A DNA stretch of 64,000 bases from Papio anubis (GCF_008728515.1 NC_044984.1:98627181-98691180); one strand, 5' to 3'; shown: positions 1-12,496, counted from the first letter of the stretch. Numbers and translations are program-made. The notes: generated by a model not told the origin, from the sequence alone.

Positions 1-596
1 GAAGCCCTATATAGAAATAAATGGGCTTATGGGCTTTTTGGACTCTCTTTCTCTCTCTCGTTTCGCGCGCATGTGTGTGTGCCTGTGTGTGCCTGTGCAC
101 ACGCGCACTTTTTTCCCAAGTAAAAAAAAAGGAAGTTGGGCAGCTGAAGTAGGGAGACCCTTTCATCCTTGTCTCTCTCCTGAACACATTATGCATCGAT
201 GCCACCTTAGGCTTCATCCCAATCAATGTGATAGTGATGCCTTTCCTGTAGGACATCATATTGGGAGTAGGACTGCAAAGAGGCGGAAGACACAGGTCCC
301 ATCCCTGGGGATTTAGCTCAACTGAAAGGGCAGAACATAGGCTTAAGAAGAAAAATGATCTCAGATAACCCTTGCTAAATTCTACATGATTGGACAGGCA
401 GTAAGTGTTAGAGAATTTAGAAGAGGGCTGGGCATTAGAAAACTGCTATGTTTTTAACCCTCTAGGGGCTTAGTTATCTAGTTCTGCAATTCTTGTCTGC
501 TTTTGGGACCTACTGCCCCCACCCCCACACCGCCCGCCACTTCCTTTTCTTTAATCTTTAAAATGAAGGGCTTGAACTAGTTGCTTATTGAGGGTT
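1..596 (+). other. TXNRD1 intron, unique sequence
   Basis: No exon, RNA gene or repeat that I recognise. A tRNA A-box-like word at 308 lacks the rest of a tRNA. Confidence 0.6.
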
Positions 597-897
597 TTGT
601 TTTTGTTTTTGTTTTTGAGACAGAGTCTCATTGTGTTGCCCAGGCTGGAGTACAGTGGTGTGATCTTGGCTCACTGCAACCTCTGCCTCCTGGTTCAAGC
701 AATTCTCCTGCCTCAGCCTCCCAGGTAGCTAGGACTACAGGTGCAGGCCACCATGCCTTGCTAATTTTGTATTTTTAGAAAAGATGGGGTTTCACTATGT
801 TGGCCAGGCTGGTCTTGAACTCCTGACCTTGTCATGATCCTCCCGCCCTGGCCTCCAAAAGTGCTGGGATTATAGGCATGAGCCACTGCGCCCAGCC
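597..897 (-). mobile_element. Alu
   Basis: Complete antisense Alu; flanks tgagggtttt occur just before the T tail and again at 898, the target duplication. Confidence 0.93.
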
Positions 898-954
898 TGA
901 GGGTTTTCTTAGTTCTGAAATTATGTGCTTGTCTAGTCTTTTTCATTACCAAAC

Positions 955-1180
955 AATGGTTAAGAGCCTAGACTCTAAAGTCAGAGTATGGATCTTGGTT
1001 CTATGATTTATCAGGCATGTGACTTTAGTTGTTTACCTGTGGTGCCACAGTTTTCCCATCTGTAAAATGTGGATAATAATAGTACCTATATCATAAGTTT
1101 GTTAGGAGGATTAAATTAATATTTATAAAAGCCATAGAATATACTCAACACATAGTAAACACTATATCAGTGTTTGTTAA
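955..1180 (+). mobile_element. MIR SINE
   Basis: Core blocks ttttcccatctgtaaaatgt, ggataataatagtacctata and acacatagtaaacactat in MIR order, sense orientation. Confidence 0.75.
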
Positions 1181-1409
1181 AGAAAATAACTACTTGCATT
1201 TTTCCTTTTCCTATCAGGACTAATTTCGGGTGGTTAATCTTCCTTCTGTCAGTACTGAGGCTAGATTAAATGGTAATCAACAAATACCTGACTTAATGCT
1301 AAGTAGAGTTAATCCTATCAGGGGATTAATAGCTGCCATTTGAGTGCCATCTATGTGCCAGGCATTCATCGCTCTGCTTATATTTTCAAACATTATTAAA
1401 GAATTGAGA

Positions 1410-1720
1410 GCTGGGCACAGTGGCTTATGCCTATAATCCTAATGCTTTGGGAGGCCAAGGCAAGAGGTTCACCTGAAACCAGGAGTTTGAGACCAGTCTG
1501 GGCAACATAACAAGACTCTATTTCTATGGGGGGAAAAAAAAGAATATATATATATATGTCTTGGCATGGTTTGCATGTGCCTGTAATCCTAGCTTCTCAG
1601 GAGGCTGAGGTGAGAGGATCACTTGAGCCCAGGAGTTCAAGGTTACAGTGAGCTATGATTATGCCACTGCACTCTAGCCTGGCTGACAGAGTGAGACTCT
1701 GTCTCTAAAATAAATACATA
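1410..1720 (+). mobile_element. Alu (old, diverged)
   Basis: Both monomers, with an A-rich (at)n middle near 1541-1557. Directly followed by another Alu. Confidence 0.88.
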
Positions 1721-1721
1721 T

Positions 1722-2040
1722 GGTCGTGGTGGCTCACACCTGTAATCCCAGTACTTTGGGAGGCTGAGACAGGCAGATCACTTGAGGCCAGGAGTTCAAG
1801 ATCAGCCTAGGCAACATGGTGAAACCCTGTCTCTTCTAAAACTACAAAAATTAGCCAGTTGTGGTGGTGAATGCCTGTAATCCCAGCTACTCAAGAGGCA
1901 CAGGCATGAGAATCACTTAAAACTCAGGAAGCTGAGGTGGCAGTGAGCCAAATCGTGCCACTGAGCTACAGCCTGGGTAACAGAGCAACACTCTATCTAA
2001 GTAAATAAATAAATAAAATAAAAATTAAGAAATGAAATAA
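1722..2040 (+). mobile_element. Alu
   Basis: Starts ggtcgtggtggctcacacct; tail of (taaa)n to 2040. Confidence 0.88.
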
Positions 2041-2406
2041 ATAAGTAAACAGAAAATTCCAATTTTAAGCCTGCCCTAGTTCTGGAATGAAGAGTTGGGC
2101 TAGCAGTCAGGATTGCTACTAGTGATAGATAGTCAGTGTGCTCCTTGCAATTCCAGGTCTCTTTGACCTATCATTTTTTCTTTTCTTTTCTTTTTTTAGT
2201 CCCCATTATGCCCCAGAATGTTCTTATTCTTACTGTTATCTCTAAAATCTACTAACTCCCTCATTTCCCAGCTCTCCTGCCTATCCCTGAAAATGTAAAG
2301 CCTTGCCTGTATTTCCCCAGTTTTACTTAATTAAAACTAGCCTGGGAATGAAGAACTTTTCCTATAACATTTGTGTTAGCTATTTGCATGCTTATTTAAA
2401 CATGCA

Positions 2407-2712
2407 GTTGCCCACGCACGGTGGCTCACACTTGTAATCCCAGCACTTTGGAAGGCCGAGGCAGGCAGATCACCTGAGGTCAGGAGACCAGCCTGACCAA
2501 CATGGAGAAACCCCATGTCTACTAGAAATACAAAAATTAGCCGGGTGTGTTGGCACAGGCCTGTGATCCCAGCTGCTCGGGAGGCTGAGGCAGAATTGCT
2601 TGAACCCGGGAAGTGGAGTTTGCAGTGAGCCGAGATCGCGCCATTGCACTCCAGCCTGGGCAACAAAAGTGCAACTGTCTCAACAACAACAACAACAACA
2701 GCAACAACAACA
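2407..2712 (+). mobile_element. Alu with (CAA)n tail
   Basis: Full-length sense Alu; the tail at 2680-2712 has become a CAA trinucleotide repeat. Confidence 0.92.
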
Positions 2713-3056
2713 TATAGTTATCCTGGCAAATTTATTTAATGTCATTATCCAAACAATCACTGGGTATGTCAGGTCTTCTAGATAAATATCCCCTGGTTTT
2801 ACCTTGTTGATTTCAGATTGTTTTCAGATTGATGCCAGTTAATTTGGAAATTAATTTTCTAGTCTTTGGCCGTGAAAGATGATTAGGTGCTTTTCCTGGT
2901 AAAGTTGTGAATTTCTTCTGAGGGTATATGACTCATATACTTAGCTGTTCACATTTATTTATTTATTTAAATTACCTTGAAGTAGAATTTTCCCAGGTTA
3001 TTTTCTTTAGTTTTTATTTAATCATCTTATTTAACAAGTGGGATATGGGTAAATCA

Positions 3057-3276
3057 GAGCTCCGCCTCCCGGGTTCACGCCATTCTCCTGCCTCAGCCTC
3101 CCGAGTAGCTGGGACTACAGGCGTCCGCCACCATGCCCGGCTAATTCTTTTATATTTTTAGTAGAGACAGGGTTTCACTGTGCTAGCCAGGATGGTCTCG
3201 ATCTCCTAACCTTGTGATCCACCTGCCTCGGCCTCCCAAAGTGCTGGGATTACAGGCGTGAGCCACCATGCCCGGC
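3057..3276 (-). mobile_element. Alu lacking its tail-side end
   Basis: Begins inside the element at gctccgcctcccgggttcac without a T-tract, so it is truncated or rearranged; ends cgtgagccaccatgcccggc. Confidence 0.9.
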
Positions 3277-3616
3277 TGAGAAGCTTTGTTTTTATATTGG
3301 TACTTGATCTGATGAATGTGTATTTCTCTCTGGGATGAGTAATGTCATTTGCATTAATTCAAGTTGGGAAGTGCCCATAAGGAAACTAACTTCTACATAA
3401 TGTAGCTTTCCACTCTTGCGTAACACATTAGTTACTGTATGTGTTTTGCATGCATCTGGCTGTGAAGAGGTTTTAAAGTGCAAAGATAATCCTCTCCACC
3501 TTTTCAGAATTGCAATATTTGTTTCTTATAGCTGTTTCAGAGTGGTGGGGGGGACGGAATTCAGATTCAGACTGGGGCTTAGGTGCCATCTAAAAGAGTT
3601 TAAGAAAAAGACTACT

Positions 3617-3901
3617 GGCTTGGTATGGTGGCTCACGCCTGTAATCCCAGCACTTTGGGAGGCTGAGGTGGGCAGATCACGAAGTCAGAAGATTGAGACC
3701 ATCCTGGCCAACATGGTGAAACCTCATCTCTACTAAAAATACAAAAATTGGCTGGGTGTGGTCCCACCTAATTGGTTGGCTGAGGCAGGAGAATTGCCTG
3801 GACCCGGGAGGCAGAGATTGCAGTGAGCCGAGATAGCGCCACTGCACTCCACTGGCAACAATGCAAGACTCCGTCTCAAAAATAAATAAATAAATAAAAA
3901 G
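3617..3901 (+). mobile_element. Alu
   Basis: Sense copy with a short deletion in the right monomer (gtggtcccacctaattgg) and (aaat)n tail. Confidence 0.9.
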
Positions 3902-4784
3902 AAGACTAATGATGTTGTTTGAATGAACTTATTTTCCCATTTTATCAAAATGTTGAATTTGGTCCTATAAAAATGACAGAAATCTCCCAGTGTACTTCTA
4001 TACAATAGGAAGTCTACTGTTTTAGTAGTTAAGGTTAGAATGAGACTTTTTTTGTTTTTTGTTTTTCAAGAATACATTTTCCTCATTGATCATCTCTGTG
4101 AACTTCAGGCTACTCTGGCCTTTTAAATTTTATTGTATAACTGGAGGAATATGGTTCTAAACTTTCCTAAATTATTGACAGGCTGTTTGTGTCTTGTACA
4201 TAAAAGTCTCTTGTGTCAGTAGTTTAAATGTTATCTAGTGGTAAAAGTAACTTTTAAATAAAATTTTGTTTTTTACCAGTATAATTTGTATAACCATGAG
4301 CGTATGATTTTTTGTTTGTTTTATTTAACAGTCTCAGGGCATAATAGCTTTTTTTGTAACTGATTTATTGGTTGAGGATTACTCAGCCAAAAAAGAAATA
4401 ATACTTTGACTATTGTAAGAATATATTTTTCTCAGGTTTGCCACATAATGCTTTGGAAACATTAAGTGTTCCAATGCTTTTTTAAATATAGTATTAAATC
4501 CATTTTATAATGAGGTAGACTGAGTCACTAAACATATAAAATGTAACTTATGAAGCGATACAGATGAATCATTGATAATTGAATAGAATCAACAGACTTC
4601 AAATACTCTTTTAAATATCATTATTGTCAACAGGGAGAATCTTATGGGTTACATAAAAGTGAATTGGGAAGTTTTCAAAGGTGAAGGCTGGTTGAGAAAG
4701 GAAGTAATGAAGCTGGATAAGAGATTCTCCTGTTGGTTATAACCTCATTTTTCATTTTCCTCCTTGTTTTTTGACTTCTTCCAG
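3902..4784 (+). other. TXNRD1 intron, AT-rich unique sequence
   Basis: Nothing recognised apart from the polypyrimidine tract of the acceptor before 4785. Confidence 0.6.
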
Positions 4785-4845
4785 GTAAAGAAGTTATTTA
4801 AATCTCTGTGTGTTCCTTATTTTGTGCTTGAACTTGATCAAACAG
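4785..4845 (+). CDS. TXNRD1: TXNRD1 coding exon, glutaredoxin-like extension (first seen)
   Basis: Sixty-one bases preceded by a pyrimidine-rich acceptor (ttcttccag) and followed by gtaagt. Translation in the first frame gives VKKLFKSLCVPYFVLELDQT plus one base, which I recognise as part of the glutaredoxin-like domain found only in long TXNRD1 isoforms (TXNRD1_v3 type). It follows the CTRC-type active-site exon, which must lie upstream of the window. The domain precedes the NADPH-thioredoxin reductase body and is not present in the common 54 kDa cytosolic enzyme. The exon ends in phase 1 and joins in frame to the exon at 33508, 28.7 kb away. Identification rests on recall of the human protein and on exact splice phase agreement. 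Confidence 0.93.
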
Positions 4846-5401
4846 GTAAGTTTCTGTTTAATATGTAAATCATAGCTGCTGACAGTACATTTTATTTTAT
4901 TTACTCTACCTGGCTTTAATTTGTCTTCCTTGAGGTTTTTATTGTTTAGTGAGCACTTGCTAGCTCACTAGTCATTTAGATAGGGTACTCTCCTGGAGCT
5001 AATCATATTTACCTTTAGCCTTTACCTAGTTTATAGCCTTGATATTACCCAGAGTTTCCTGTTACTGAAATTATTCTTCTTATTACTCATGAATCTAGTT
5101 ACAGATACAGTATTTGCTGGTTTTATGGTAAGTTTGTTTTTGCAAAATTGTCTCCTTTCTGATAAGTAATGCACATAGTATTTGAATTAAATATAAATTG
5201 AGATGCATTCAGAAATTTTGGCAGGGACATACAAAGATCAGTAAAGGTAAAAGATCCATGAAAAGTGCTACTGGGAAATCCCAGGGAGAGAAAGGTCGGT
5301 GGAGTATAGCAGAAAGTTTCTTTCTAGGACCATGGTGCTCCTTTTTTGTGGGTCAGAAAATCCCAAGGGCTCACAGGCAAACATTATTAAGAATCTAATC
5401 T

Positions 5402-5701
5402 AGGCCTGTTGGTGACTCATGCCTCTAATCCCAACACACTGGGAGGCCAAGGTGGTAGGATCGCTTGAGGCCAGGAGTTTGAGACCAGCCTGGGCAACAG
5501 AGTGAGAGTTTGTCTCTACAAAAATAAAGAATTAAAAAATTAGCCAGGCATAGTGGCATGAGCCCGTAGTTCTAGCTACTCAGGAGGCTGAGGCAGGAAG
5601 ATTGCTTGAGCCAAGGAGTTCAAGGTTACAGTGAGCTCTGATTGCACCATTGCACTCTAGCCTGGATTCCTGAGTGAGACCTTGTTTCAAAAAACAAAAA
5701 G
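5402..5701 (+). mobile_element. Alu (AluJ-like)
   Basis: Sense, diverged, with ccaggagtttgagaccagcc and an aaaacaaaaag tail. Confidence 0.9.
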
Positions 5702-5855
5702 AATCTCCTAGTGGCCAGCACCATCATTTCTATTAGGAAAAGTGGGCCTCTCCAGATTAGGAAGAGGAGGTAAACTTCATGCCTAATAGCTTAAAGGAAG
5801 CAGAGTCCTAGGCATTGACAGTCTCTGCTCAGTCTCCAAACCAATACAAAGAAAG

Positions 5856-6192
5856 GGCCTGGCGTGGTGGCTCACACCTGTAATCCCAGCACTTGGGGAG
5901 GCTGTGGTGGCTGGATTCCCTGTGGTTGGGAGTTTGAGACCAGCCTAGCCAATATGGTGAAACACCATCTCTGCTAAATAATAAAAAAACATTAGCTGGG
6001 TGTGGTGGCGTGTGCCTGCAGTCCCAGCTACTCAGGAGGCTGAGGCAGGAGAATCGCTGGAACCCTCCTTAGGAGGCGGAGGTTGCAGTGAGCCAAGATC
6101 GCGTCACTGCACTCCAGCCTGGGTGACAGAGTGAGACTCCATCTCAGAACAACAACAACAAAAACAAAAACAAACAAACAAACAAAACAAAG
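5856..6192 (+). mobile_element. Alu
   Basis: Sense, with (aac)n/(aaac)n tail. Starts ggcctggcgtggtggctcac. Confidence 0.92.
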
Positions 6193-6374
6193 AAAGGATT
6201 CAACTAGACAGAGAAATATATATGGCAATTGGGAGATCTGAGCAATTGGCATGTAAGTTTCATTTCTAGGGTCAGGAGGAATTAGGTAGTTGTGTGGCAA
6301 GACATATTACTTGATGTTTCTAAAGATAGGTTCTCTAACACAGAGAGCATCACATAATAACTACCACATATAGA

Positions 6375-6512
6375 GTGTTAGTTCCTGTTTTACATGGACT
6401 ACGCTGGGTTAAGTATAGTCACCTATACTCACATGAACTCAGCAAGGAAGATATTCTCTATATTTTATAAATGAGGAAATTGAATCCCAGAAAAGTCAAT
6501 TAACTTTCTTAA
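6375..6512 (-). mobile_element. MIR SINE
   Basis: Antisense MIR: atgaactcagcaaggaagat, ttataaatgaggaaattgaa then tcccag. Confidence 0.6.
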
Positions 6513-6516
6513 CATT

Positions 6517-6840
6517 GACCTGGTGCGGTGGCTCATGCCTGTAATCCCAGCACTTTGGGAGGCTGAGGCAGGTGGATCACCTGAGGTTGGAAGTTGAAGA
6601 TCAGCCTGACCTATATGGAGAAACCCCATCTCTACTAAAAATACTAAATTAGCCGGGTGTGGTGGCTCATGCCTGTAATCTCAGTTACTCAGGAGGCTGA
6701 GGCAGGAGAATCGCTTGAACCCGGGAGGCAGAGGTTGTGGTGAGCCAAGATTGCGCCATTGCACTCCAGCCTGGGCAACAAGAGCAAAACTCCATCTCAA
6801 AAAACAAACAAACAAAAAACCCAAACAACAACAACAAAAA
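6517..6840 (+). mobile_element. Alu
   Basis: Sense, ends in a long mixed caa/aaac tail. Confidence 0.92.
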
Positions 6841-7489
6841 CTTCCCTAACTTCATATAAATACTGGATCTATAATTTGGACACAGGCCTGTGTAATTCTG
6901 AAGCCTACGTTATTTCAATAATACCATGTTGTCTGTCTCCTCTACAGTGACCTTTCTATTCCTTCATCAAGGAAGGCTCTTGCCCCTAAATACTCCATAA
7001 TATGACAGGAAATCTCAATATATGAAATTTCTTCTGGTTCCAAAAGTAGCCTTTTATAAAAATATGAATTTTCCTGGGAAACTTAAGTCACTTGCAACTT
7101 GCTGTGAATTAGAGAAAAATAACCAAACAGAACAATAACCAAACAAGCAAATTAAGCTAATATAAGATAAAGCAAATGAACATGTCCTTCAAGGATGGGA
7201 AAGGTAAAGGAGGTAACATCAGAAGAGATGGGCAGGATGAACGTACTAAGTGCTTAGGGAGCATGATTTGTAAGGATTTACTCTCTGAATCTGGAAAACT
7301 TGCATTTTTTGGTAACAAATGGCAGATGTTTTATTTCTAAAACTGTTACTAAGTGGCTAAGGAAGTTTTAAGAGTCTGTGATTTAATACATGTATGAACT
7401 TTATTTTCAGTCCCAGAAAATAAGCATTGGATTATGAATTGACTTTTGTCGCAGTGGTCCCCCAGTTATACTTCCCTTGCTCTTTCTTT
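6841..7489 (+). other. TXNRD1 intron, unique sequence
   Basis: No recognisable gene, repeat or regulatory motif. Confidence 0.5.
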
Positions 7490-7794
7490 GTTTCTGTTTT
7501 TGTTTTTGTTTCTGAGATGGAGTTTTGCTCTTGTTGCCCAGGTTGGAGTGCAATGGCACAATCTGGGCTCACCACAACCTCCACCTCTCGGGTTCAAGTG
7601 ATTGTCCTTTCTCAGCCCCCCGAGTAGCTGGGATTACAGCATGCATCACCACACCCGGCTTATTTTGTATTTTTAGTAGAGATGGAGTTTCTCCATGTTG
7701 GTCAGGCTGGTCTCGAACTCCTGACCTCAGGTGATCCATCCACCTCGGCCTCCCAAATTGCTGGGATTACAGGCGTGAGCCACCACACCCGGCC
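7490..7794 (-). mobile_element. Alu
   Basis: Antisense; flanks cccttgctct-like sequence occur at both ends (near 7476 and 7796), a target duplication. Confidence 0.92.
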
Positions 7795-8095
7795 CCCTTG
7801 CTCTATCTTAAATGTCCTCGTTACTTTATCATTTTTCAGACTATTCTTATGTTTTTAAATGTGTATTGCCAGAGGGGAGGTGCAGTGACTGAAAATCTAT
7901 TAACTTTCTCCTTTTCCAACTACTTTTCTGTGTGAGACTGGATTTTTCATTTACTTCTACCAAAACAACATATATTGCAAAAAATTAACCCAGAAGCAAA
8001 TATGGGAATATAGTTGTCTTTTATTAGGACTGATGCTAAAAAAAATTTAAAAATGTGAAACACCAGTCTTCTCACTATGTTTAGTTATGTATTTA

Positions 8096-8366
8096 TTTTG
8101 AGACGAAGTTTTGCTCTTGTTGCCCAGGCTGGAGTGCAAAGGTGCAGTCTCAGCTCACTGCAACCTCTGCCTCCCAGGTTCAAGCGATTCTCCTGCTTCA
8201 GCCTCCGGAGTAGCTGGGATTACAGGCATGAGCCACCATGCCCAGCTAATTTTGTATTTTTAGTAGAGATGGTATTTCTCCATATTGGTCAGGCTGATCT
8301 TCAACTCCCAACCTCAGGTGATCCACCCCCCTCGGCCTCACAAAATTCTGGGATTATAGGCGTGAG
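8096..8366 (-). mobile_element. Alu, fused head-to-head to the next Alu
   Basis: Antisense copy ending abruptly at ttataggcgtgag, with no spacer before the sense Alu. Confidence 0.9.
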
Positions 8367-8582
8367 ATCAGCCTGGCTAACACGGTGAAATCCCGTCTCT
8401 ACTAAAAATACAAAAATTAGCCAGGAGTGGTGGTGGGCGCCTGTAATCCCAGCAACTCGGGAGGCTGAGGCAGGAGAATCACTTGAGCGCGGGAGGCAGA
8501 GGTTGCAGTGCGCCGAGATTGTGCCGCTGCACTCCAGCCTGGGCAACAAGAGCAAGACTCCATATCAAAAAAAAAAAAAAAA
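8367..8582 (+). mobile_element. Alu, 5'-truncated, inverted partner of the previous
   Basis: Starts inside the left monomer (atcagcctggctaacacggt) and runs to an A tail. Confidence 0.9.
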
Positions 8583-8974
8583 GACCAAGTTTGATACGCC
8601 GTTCTAAGGCAAGTAGGAAGCATGAATATTAACACAGTTTTGGTTTTGTGAGATGTATTTGTCCCAAGTATAGGAGAAACACCATTCTACACGTGCAGTT
8701 GGCCCTAGCCACACAGGAGAGATGTGATCTGGTTCATGTCTTCCATGAGCTTGCAGTCATGGAGCTGGAACTGCTGATGTAGTCTCTAAGTGCTGGTTTC
8801 ATGAATAAACACCTCCTTTATCTGTTTCTTCTAGGCTCCAAAAGAACCCTCCGTAGGCATGATTTTTCACACCAGTGTTGGCTGCGTAATCTTCCCAGGG
8901 CCTGGATCATAGTGGGTATTTAAAGAGTCAGAAGATTAATTGGTAGACAGGAATATTTGGTATAGAATCAGATG

Positions 8975-9085
8975 GGTGCATTTGTTCATTCAGCATGTTT
9001 ACTGAGTGCCTGCTGTGCACTAGGCTCTGTATACTAAGCACTGGGAATACGGTAGTATATTAGGCAGGTGTGCTTCCTGTCTAAA
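8975..9085 (-). mobile_element. L2 3'-end fragment
   Basis: catgtttactgagtgcctgc then tgtgcactaggctctgtata and agcactgggaatacggtagt, the antisense L2 tail. Confidence 0.55.
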
Positions 9086-9479
9086 GGAATTAGACTTGCT
9101 TGTGTGTGTGGTTTTCTTCTGCTCCCCCCGCCCCGCCCAGCAAATTCCTTTTATTTTCCTTTAGTACTGAGGGCCTGTGTACTGCCTAACTGGATTGGTA
9201 ATGGAGTGAGTGCCCCGTGAATTCCTGTGTTTGCAGTAGTATCACCTCTCAAAGAAAATCAAGAAGAGAAGTTGTGCTACCAGGGGATCCTCTCTCTCTA
9301 CCCTAACATTTTCTTCTTCCTTCTTTTGGCTGTATTTGGGCCACTCTACATAAATTAAGGTTATTATTTGAAAACAACCATCAGGGTCAACTGAGTTCTA
9401 CTGAGATTGGTATTGAAGAGAGAAATTCAGCACCAGGAGGCCTGGCATTCATGTCCTGTGTGTAGGCAGCGGTAGTAGT

Positions 9480-9620
9480 CATACATGCTATCCTCCCTGT
9501 GCCAGAGGCTTATGCATGTTCTCCTATTTAATCTTCAGAATACCACCAAACAAGTAGGTGGTGATATCACCTTCTTATGATGAGGAAATAAAAACATAGT
9601 AAAGTATTAGTATACAGGAC
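9480..9620 (-). mobile_element. MIR SINE
   Basis: tatttaatcttcagaatacc and tatgatgaggaaataaaaac in antisense MIR order. Confidence 0.5.
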
Positions 9621-9671
9621 GGCTGGCTTTCTGTGAACCTACTGGCAGTTTGTGGTCCCTCCCACTACTTC

Positions 9672-9773
9672 CTGAGACTATCTCATAGAACCTTTCATGA
9701 CTTGCCTCACCTGTCTTATGTATAATGTTCATGGTGTGGATATCATGATAGGTGTTCCTAGATGTAATGGTGT
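9672..9773 (+). repeat. Source-like copy of the 102 bp duplicated block
   Basis: Sits in otherwise unique intronic sequence, which makes it the likely parent of the copy at 12690-12791. I recognise no gene or repeat family in it. Confidence 0.9.
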
Positions 9774-10194
9774 ATGTCGCACACACATGTGATGATGTTT
9801 CTGGTGGCAGAAGTTGTACAATCTGCCACCATGCCAGCTACATACACCTTTGCTATCCCTGTGGATGAGCTGCCACTCACAGGGCCTGTTGATTTATGAA
9901 GACTTGTATCTATACTTTGGGTGTCTTCCTAGGAGCTTTGATCTAAGGAACAGACAACATCAATGTAATCATCTTAATTTGGTCTGGCAGCTGCTGACAT
10001 TCTATAGCTATAAATGTGGAAAACAGACATAAGATTTCAGCAGTTTACCAAAAATATGCATCTGGATGCCATATGTCACTAGCTTGGGGGTTCTGATGTG
10101 TATTATTCATGTCTCCTGGCTGCTTATGGAGGACATGGTTTTAATGCCTTCAGCAAATGGGAGAGGAGCTAATATTTGAGTTTCTTTTTATGGC

Positions 10195-10330
10195 AGTGTC
10201 TCATATCTCTCTTAATCCTCACAATAGCTTTGTGTGGTTGTTGGAATTAACTCTGTTGTTGTGAGGAAGCAGATGCTCAGTATTTGAATTATTTGCTCAG
10301 TGTTGCTGTGTCAAGCCCAGGCCTGTCTGC
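10195..10330 (-). mobile_element. MIR-like SINE fragment
   Basis: cttaatcctcacaatagctt then gtgaggaagcagatgctcag, antisense MIR pattern, diverged. Confidence 0.45.
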
Positions 10331-11352
10331 TTCCCCAGTTGCCTCTTTGGGGATTGTTTTCCTTTGAACAAATAAAAACCCCTCACGAGCAGAGGTACCT
10401 TAGCTAGTTCAGTTCTCACCACTTTGGTATTGATACTTACTCATTCAACAGATTTGTTTTGGGCACCTATTTGTATGCCAAGCACTGGCAGGAGAGAAAA
10501 GATGAGTAAGGCACAACCTCTTTCTTTAAGATCATTTTACTTGTTTGCCTCTGCCTCCCTTCCAATGTCAGTGTAATCGGGTATCTCTAAAGGCTGTAGG
10601 ATCACAGAGTTGCTGGTGGATAGGTGTTTTCCAGGTGGACAAAGGTAGTGGGTGAGACATTTAAAGATGTAAACAAAAGCAACTTAGAAAAGCATCATGG
10701 CGTGTTCATTTAGAGCAAACCTCGCAAGGCCTGGGGCAGAGAATGATGAGAGGTAAGAGTTGAAAAGTAAAGCGGCTTTCTCCCATAGGGAATGAGGAGA
10801 CATGGGAGATTGTTCTGTTTATTTTATGAATGAGGCTCAAAATATTCTTTAAGCATTTTGGTTTTGTCTGTAAAAATGTTTATTTTTTTTTAATTTAGAG
10901 ACCACAGTATAATAAAATACAAAAAAAAAAAAAAACCAAAAAACATATAATTGCATCCAGAGATAGCCACTATTAATATTTTATGTCTTTTTTGTGAACT
11001 GTGTTCTGTTTTATTATTTAATATTTTACATGTTATATAAGTTCTTAATTTTCTCAATGACTACAAAATAGTCCATGTATTTACTTAGCCATTCTACTAT
11101 ATTTGGACAAATAGTCTATTGCCAATTTTTTGCTATTGTGGAATAATAGGTTAGAAATATTTTTCTTTGTACATGAAGTTTTTGCTGTATTTAGAATTAT
11201 TTTCTTAGGATAGATTACTGGAATGGATTTATGGATCAGATTATGAACAATTCTAAGGTTCTAGAACCCTTTAAATGGTGTGTACTAATCAATAACTTCA
11301 TAAGCTCAAAGAGTTCTGTGTACTTAGTAGTAAGAAATAATTAATAGGTTTT

Positions 11353-11525
11353 GGGCCAGGTGCAGTGGCTCACGCCTGCAATTCCAGCGCTTTGGGAGGC
11401 TGAGGCAGGCAGATCACGAGGTCAAGAGATTGAGACCAGCCTGGATAACATGGTGAAACCCCGTCTCTACTAAAAATACAAAAATTAGCTGGGTGTGGTG
11501 GCGCGGTTTAAAAAAAAAAAAAAAG
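11353..11525 (+). mobile_element. Alu left part with premature A tail
   Basis: Sense Alu that stops at gtggtggcgcggttt and then a run of A, about 160 bases. Confidence 0.85.
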
Positions 11526-11585
11526 TGATCTGGCTGGACAAACTGAGCCAGTCCCACACAAAATCTTTAAAAAAAAGAAAAGAAT

Positions 11586-11855
11586 TCGGAGGCCGAGGCA
11601 GGCGGACCACGAGGTCAGGAGATTGAGACCATCCTGGCTAACACGGTGAAACCCTGTCTCTACTAAAAATACAAAAAAAAATTAGCCAGGCGTGGTGGCG
11701 GGCGCCTGTAGTCCCAGCTACTCGGGAGTCTGAGGCAGGAGAATGGCCTGAACCCGGGAGGTGGAGCTTGCAGTGAGCCGAGATGGCGCCCCTGCACTCC
11801 AGCCTGGACGACAGAGTGAGACTCTGTCTCGAAAAAAAAAAAGAAAAGAAATAAT
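11586..11855 (+). mobile_element. AluY, 5'-truncated
   Basis: Starts at cggaggccgaggcaggcgga; right monomer is near consensus AluY. Confidence 0.9.
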
Positions 11856-12115
11856 AATAAGTTTTAAAAAGTCACTATTTGCCTATTGGAGAGGTAAAAA
11901 CAGATTTCTTTATCTTAATTTGCATCACTTTGATTATTAATGAGGCAAATATTTTTTCCTGTATGTTGTATTTCCTGTATGTGCCTTGCTGGGCTCAGGT
12001 GGTCTTCCCAACTCAGCCTTCCAAGTCGCTGGGACTATCTAAATTGTATTCACTGTGTTGTATTTCATAATCTAAATTGCCTGTTCATTTTCCTCATGCG
12101 ATAATAATAATAGGG

Positions 12116-12424
12116 AGAGCCTAGGTGTGGTGGCTTACGCCTGTAATTCCAGCACTTTGGGAGGCTAAGGTGGATGGATCACAAGGTCAGGAGATCGAGA
12201 CCATCCTGGCCAATATGGTAAAACCCTGTCTCTACTAAGAATACAAAAATTAGCTGGGCATGGTGACACATGCCTGTAGTCCTAGCTACTCGGGAGGCTG
12301 AGGCAGGAGAATCACTTGAACCCGGGAGGTGGAGGTTGCAGTGAGTCGAGATCATGCCACTGCACTCCAGCCTGGTGACAGCAAGACTTCATCTCAAAAA
12401 AAAAATTAATAATTAATAATAATA
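12116..12424 (+). mobile_element. Alu
   Basis: Sense; (aat)n tail. Borders the polypyrimidine tract. Confidence 0.9.
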
Positions 12425-12496
12425 GGAAGAAACCTTGAAACCTTTATATATAGCAATGTCTTTCTGTCTTTCCTTCTTTCTTTCTTTTTCTTTTTT

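Larger units (their letters stand above)
8583..10929 (+). other. TXNRD1 intron, Alu-free unique stretch
   Basis: Contains L2/MIR remnants (8975-9085, 9480-9620, 10195-10330), a further L2-like tail near 10437-10520, and the 102 bp block duplicated at 12690. Otherwise nothing recognised. Confidence 0.5.
10930..12115 (+). mobile_element. L1M (old LINE1) 3' fragment with Alu insertions
   Basis: Pieces around 11090-11340 and 11860-12090 match the old L1 3' region: tattttcttaggatagatta then ctggaatggattt, and later taatttgcatcactttgatt then attaatgaggcaaat and ttgcctgttcat. Two plus-strand Alus (11353-11525, 11586-11855) separate them. It is the only L1-derived sequence I recognise in the window. 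Confidence 0.6.

Noticed and set aside
300..365. tRNA-like start ggggatttagctcaactg
   Set aside because: Only an A-box-like word is present; there is no anticodon stem pairing, B box or acceptor stem.
9814..10032. 72-codon plus-strand frame
   Set aside because: No splice signals, no homology that I recognise, in unique intronic sequence.
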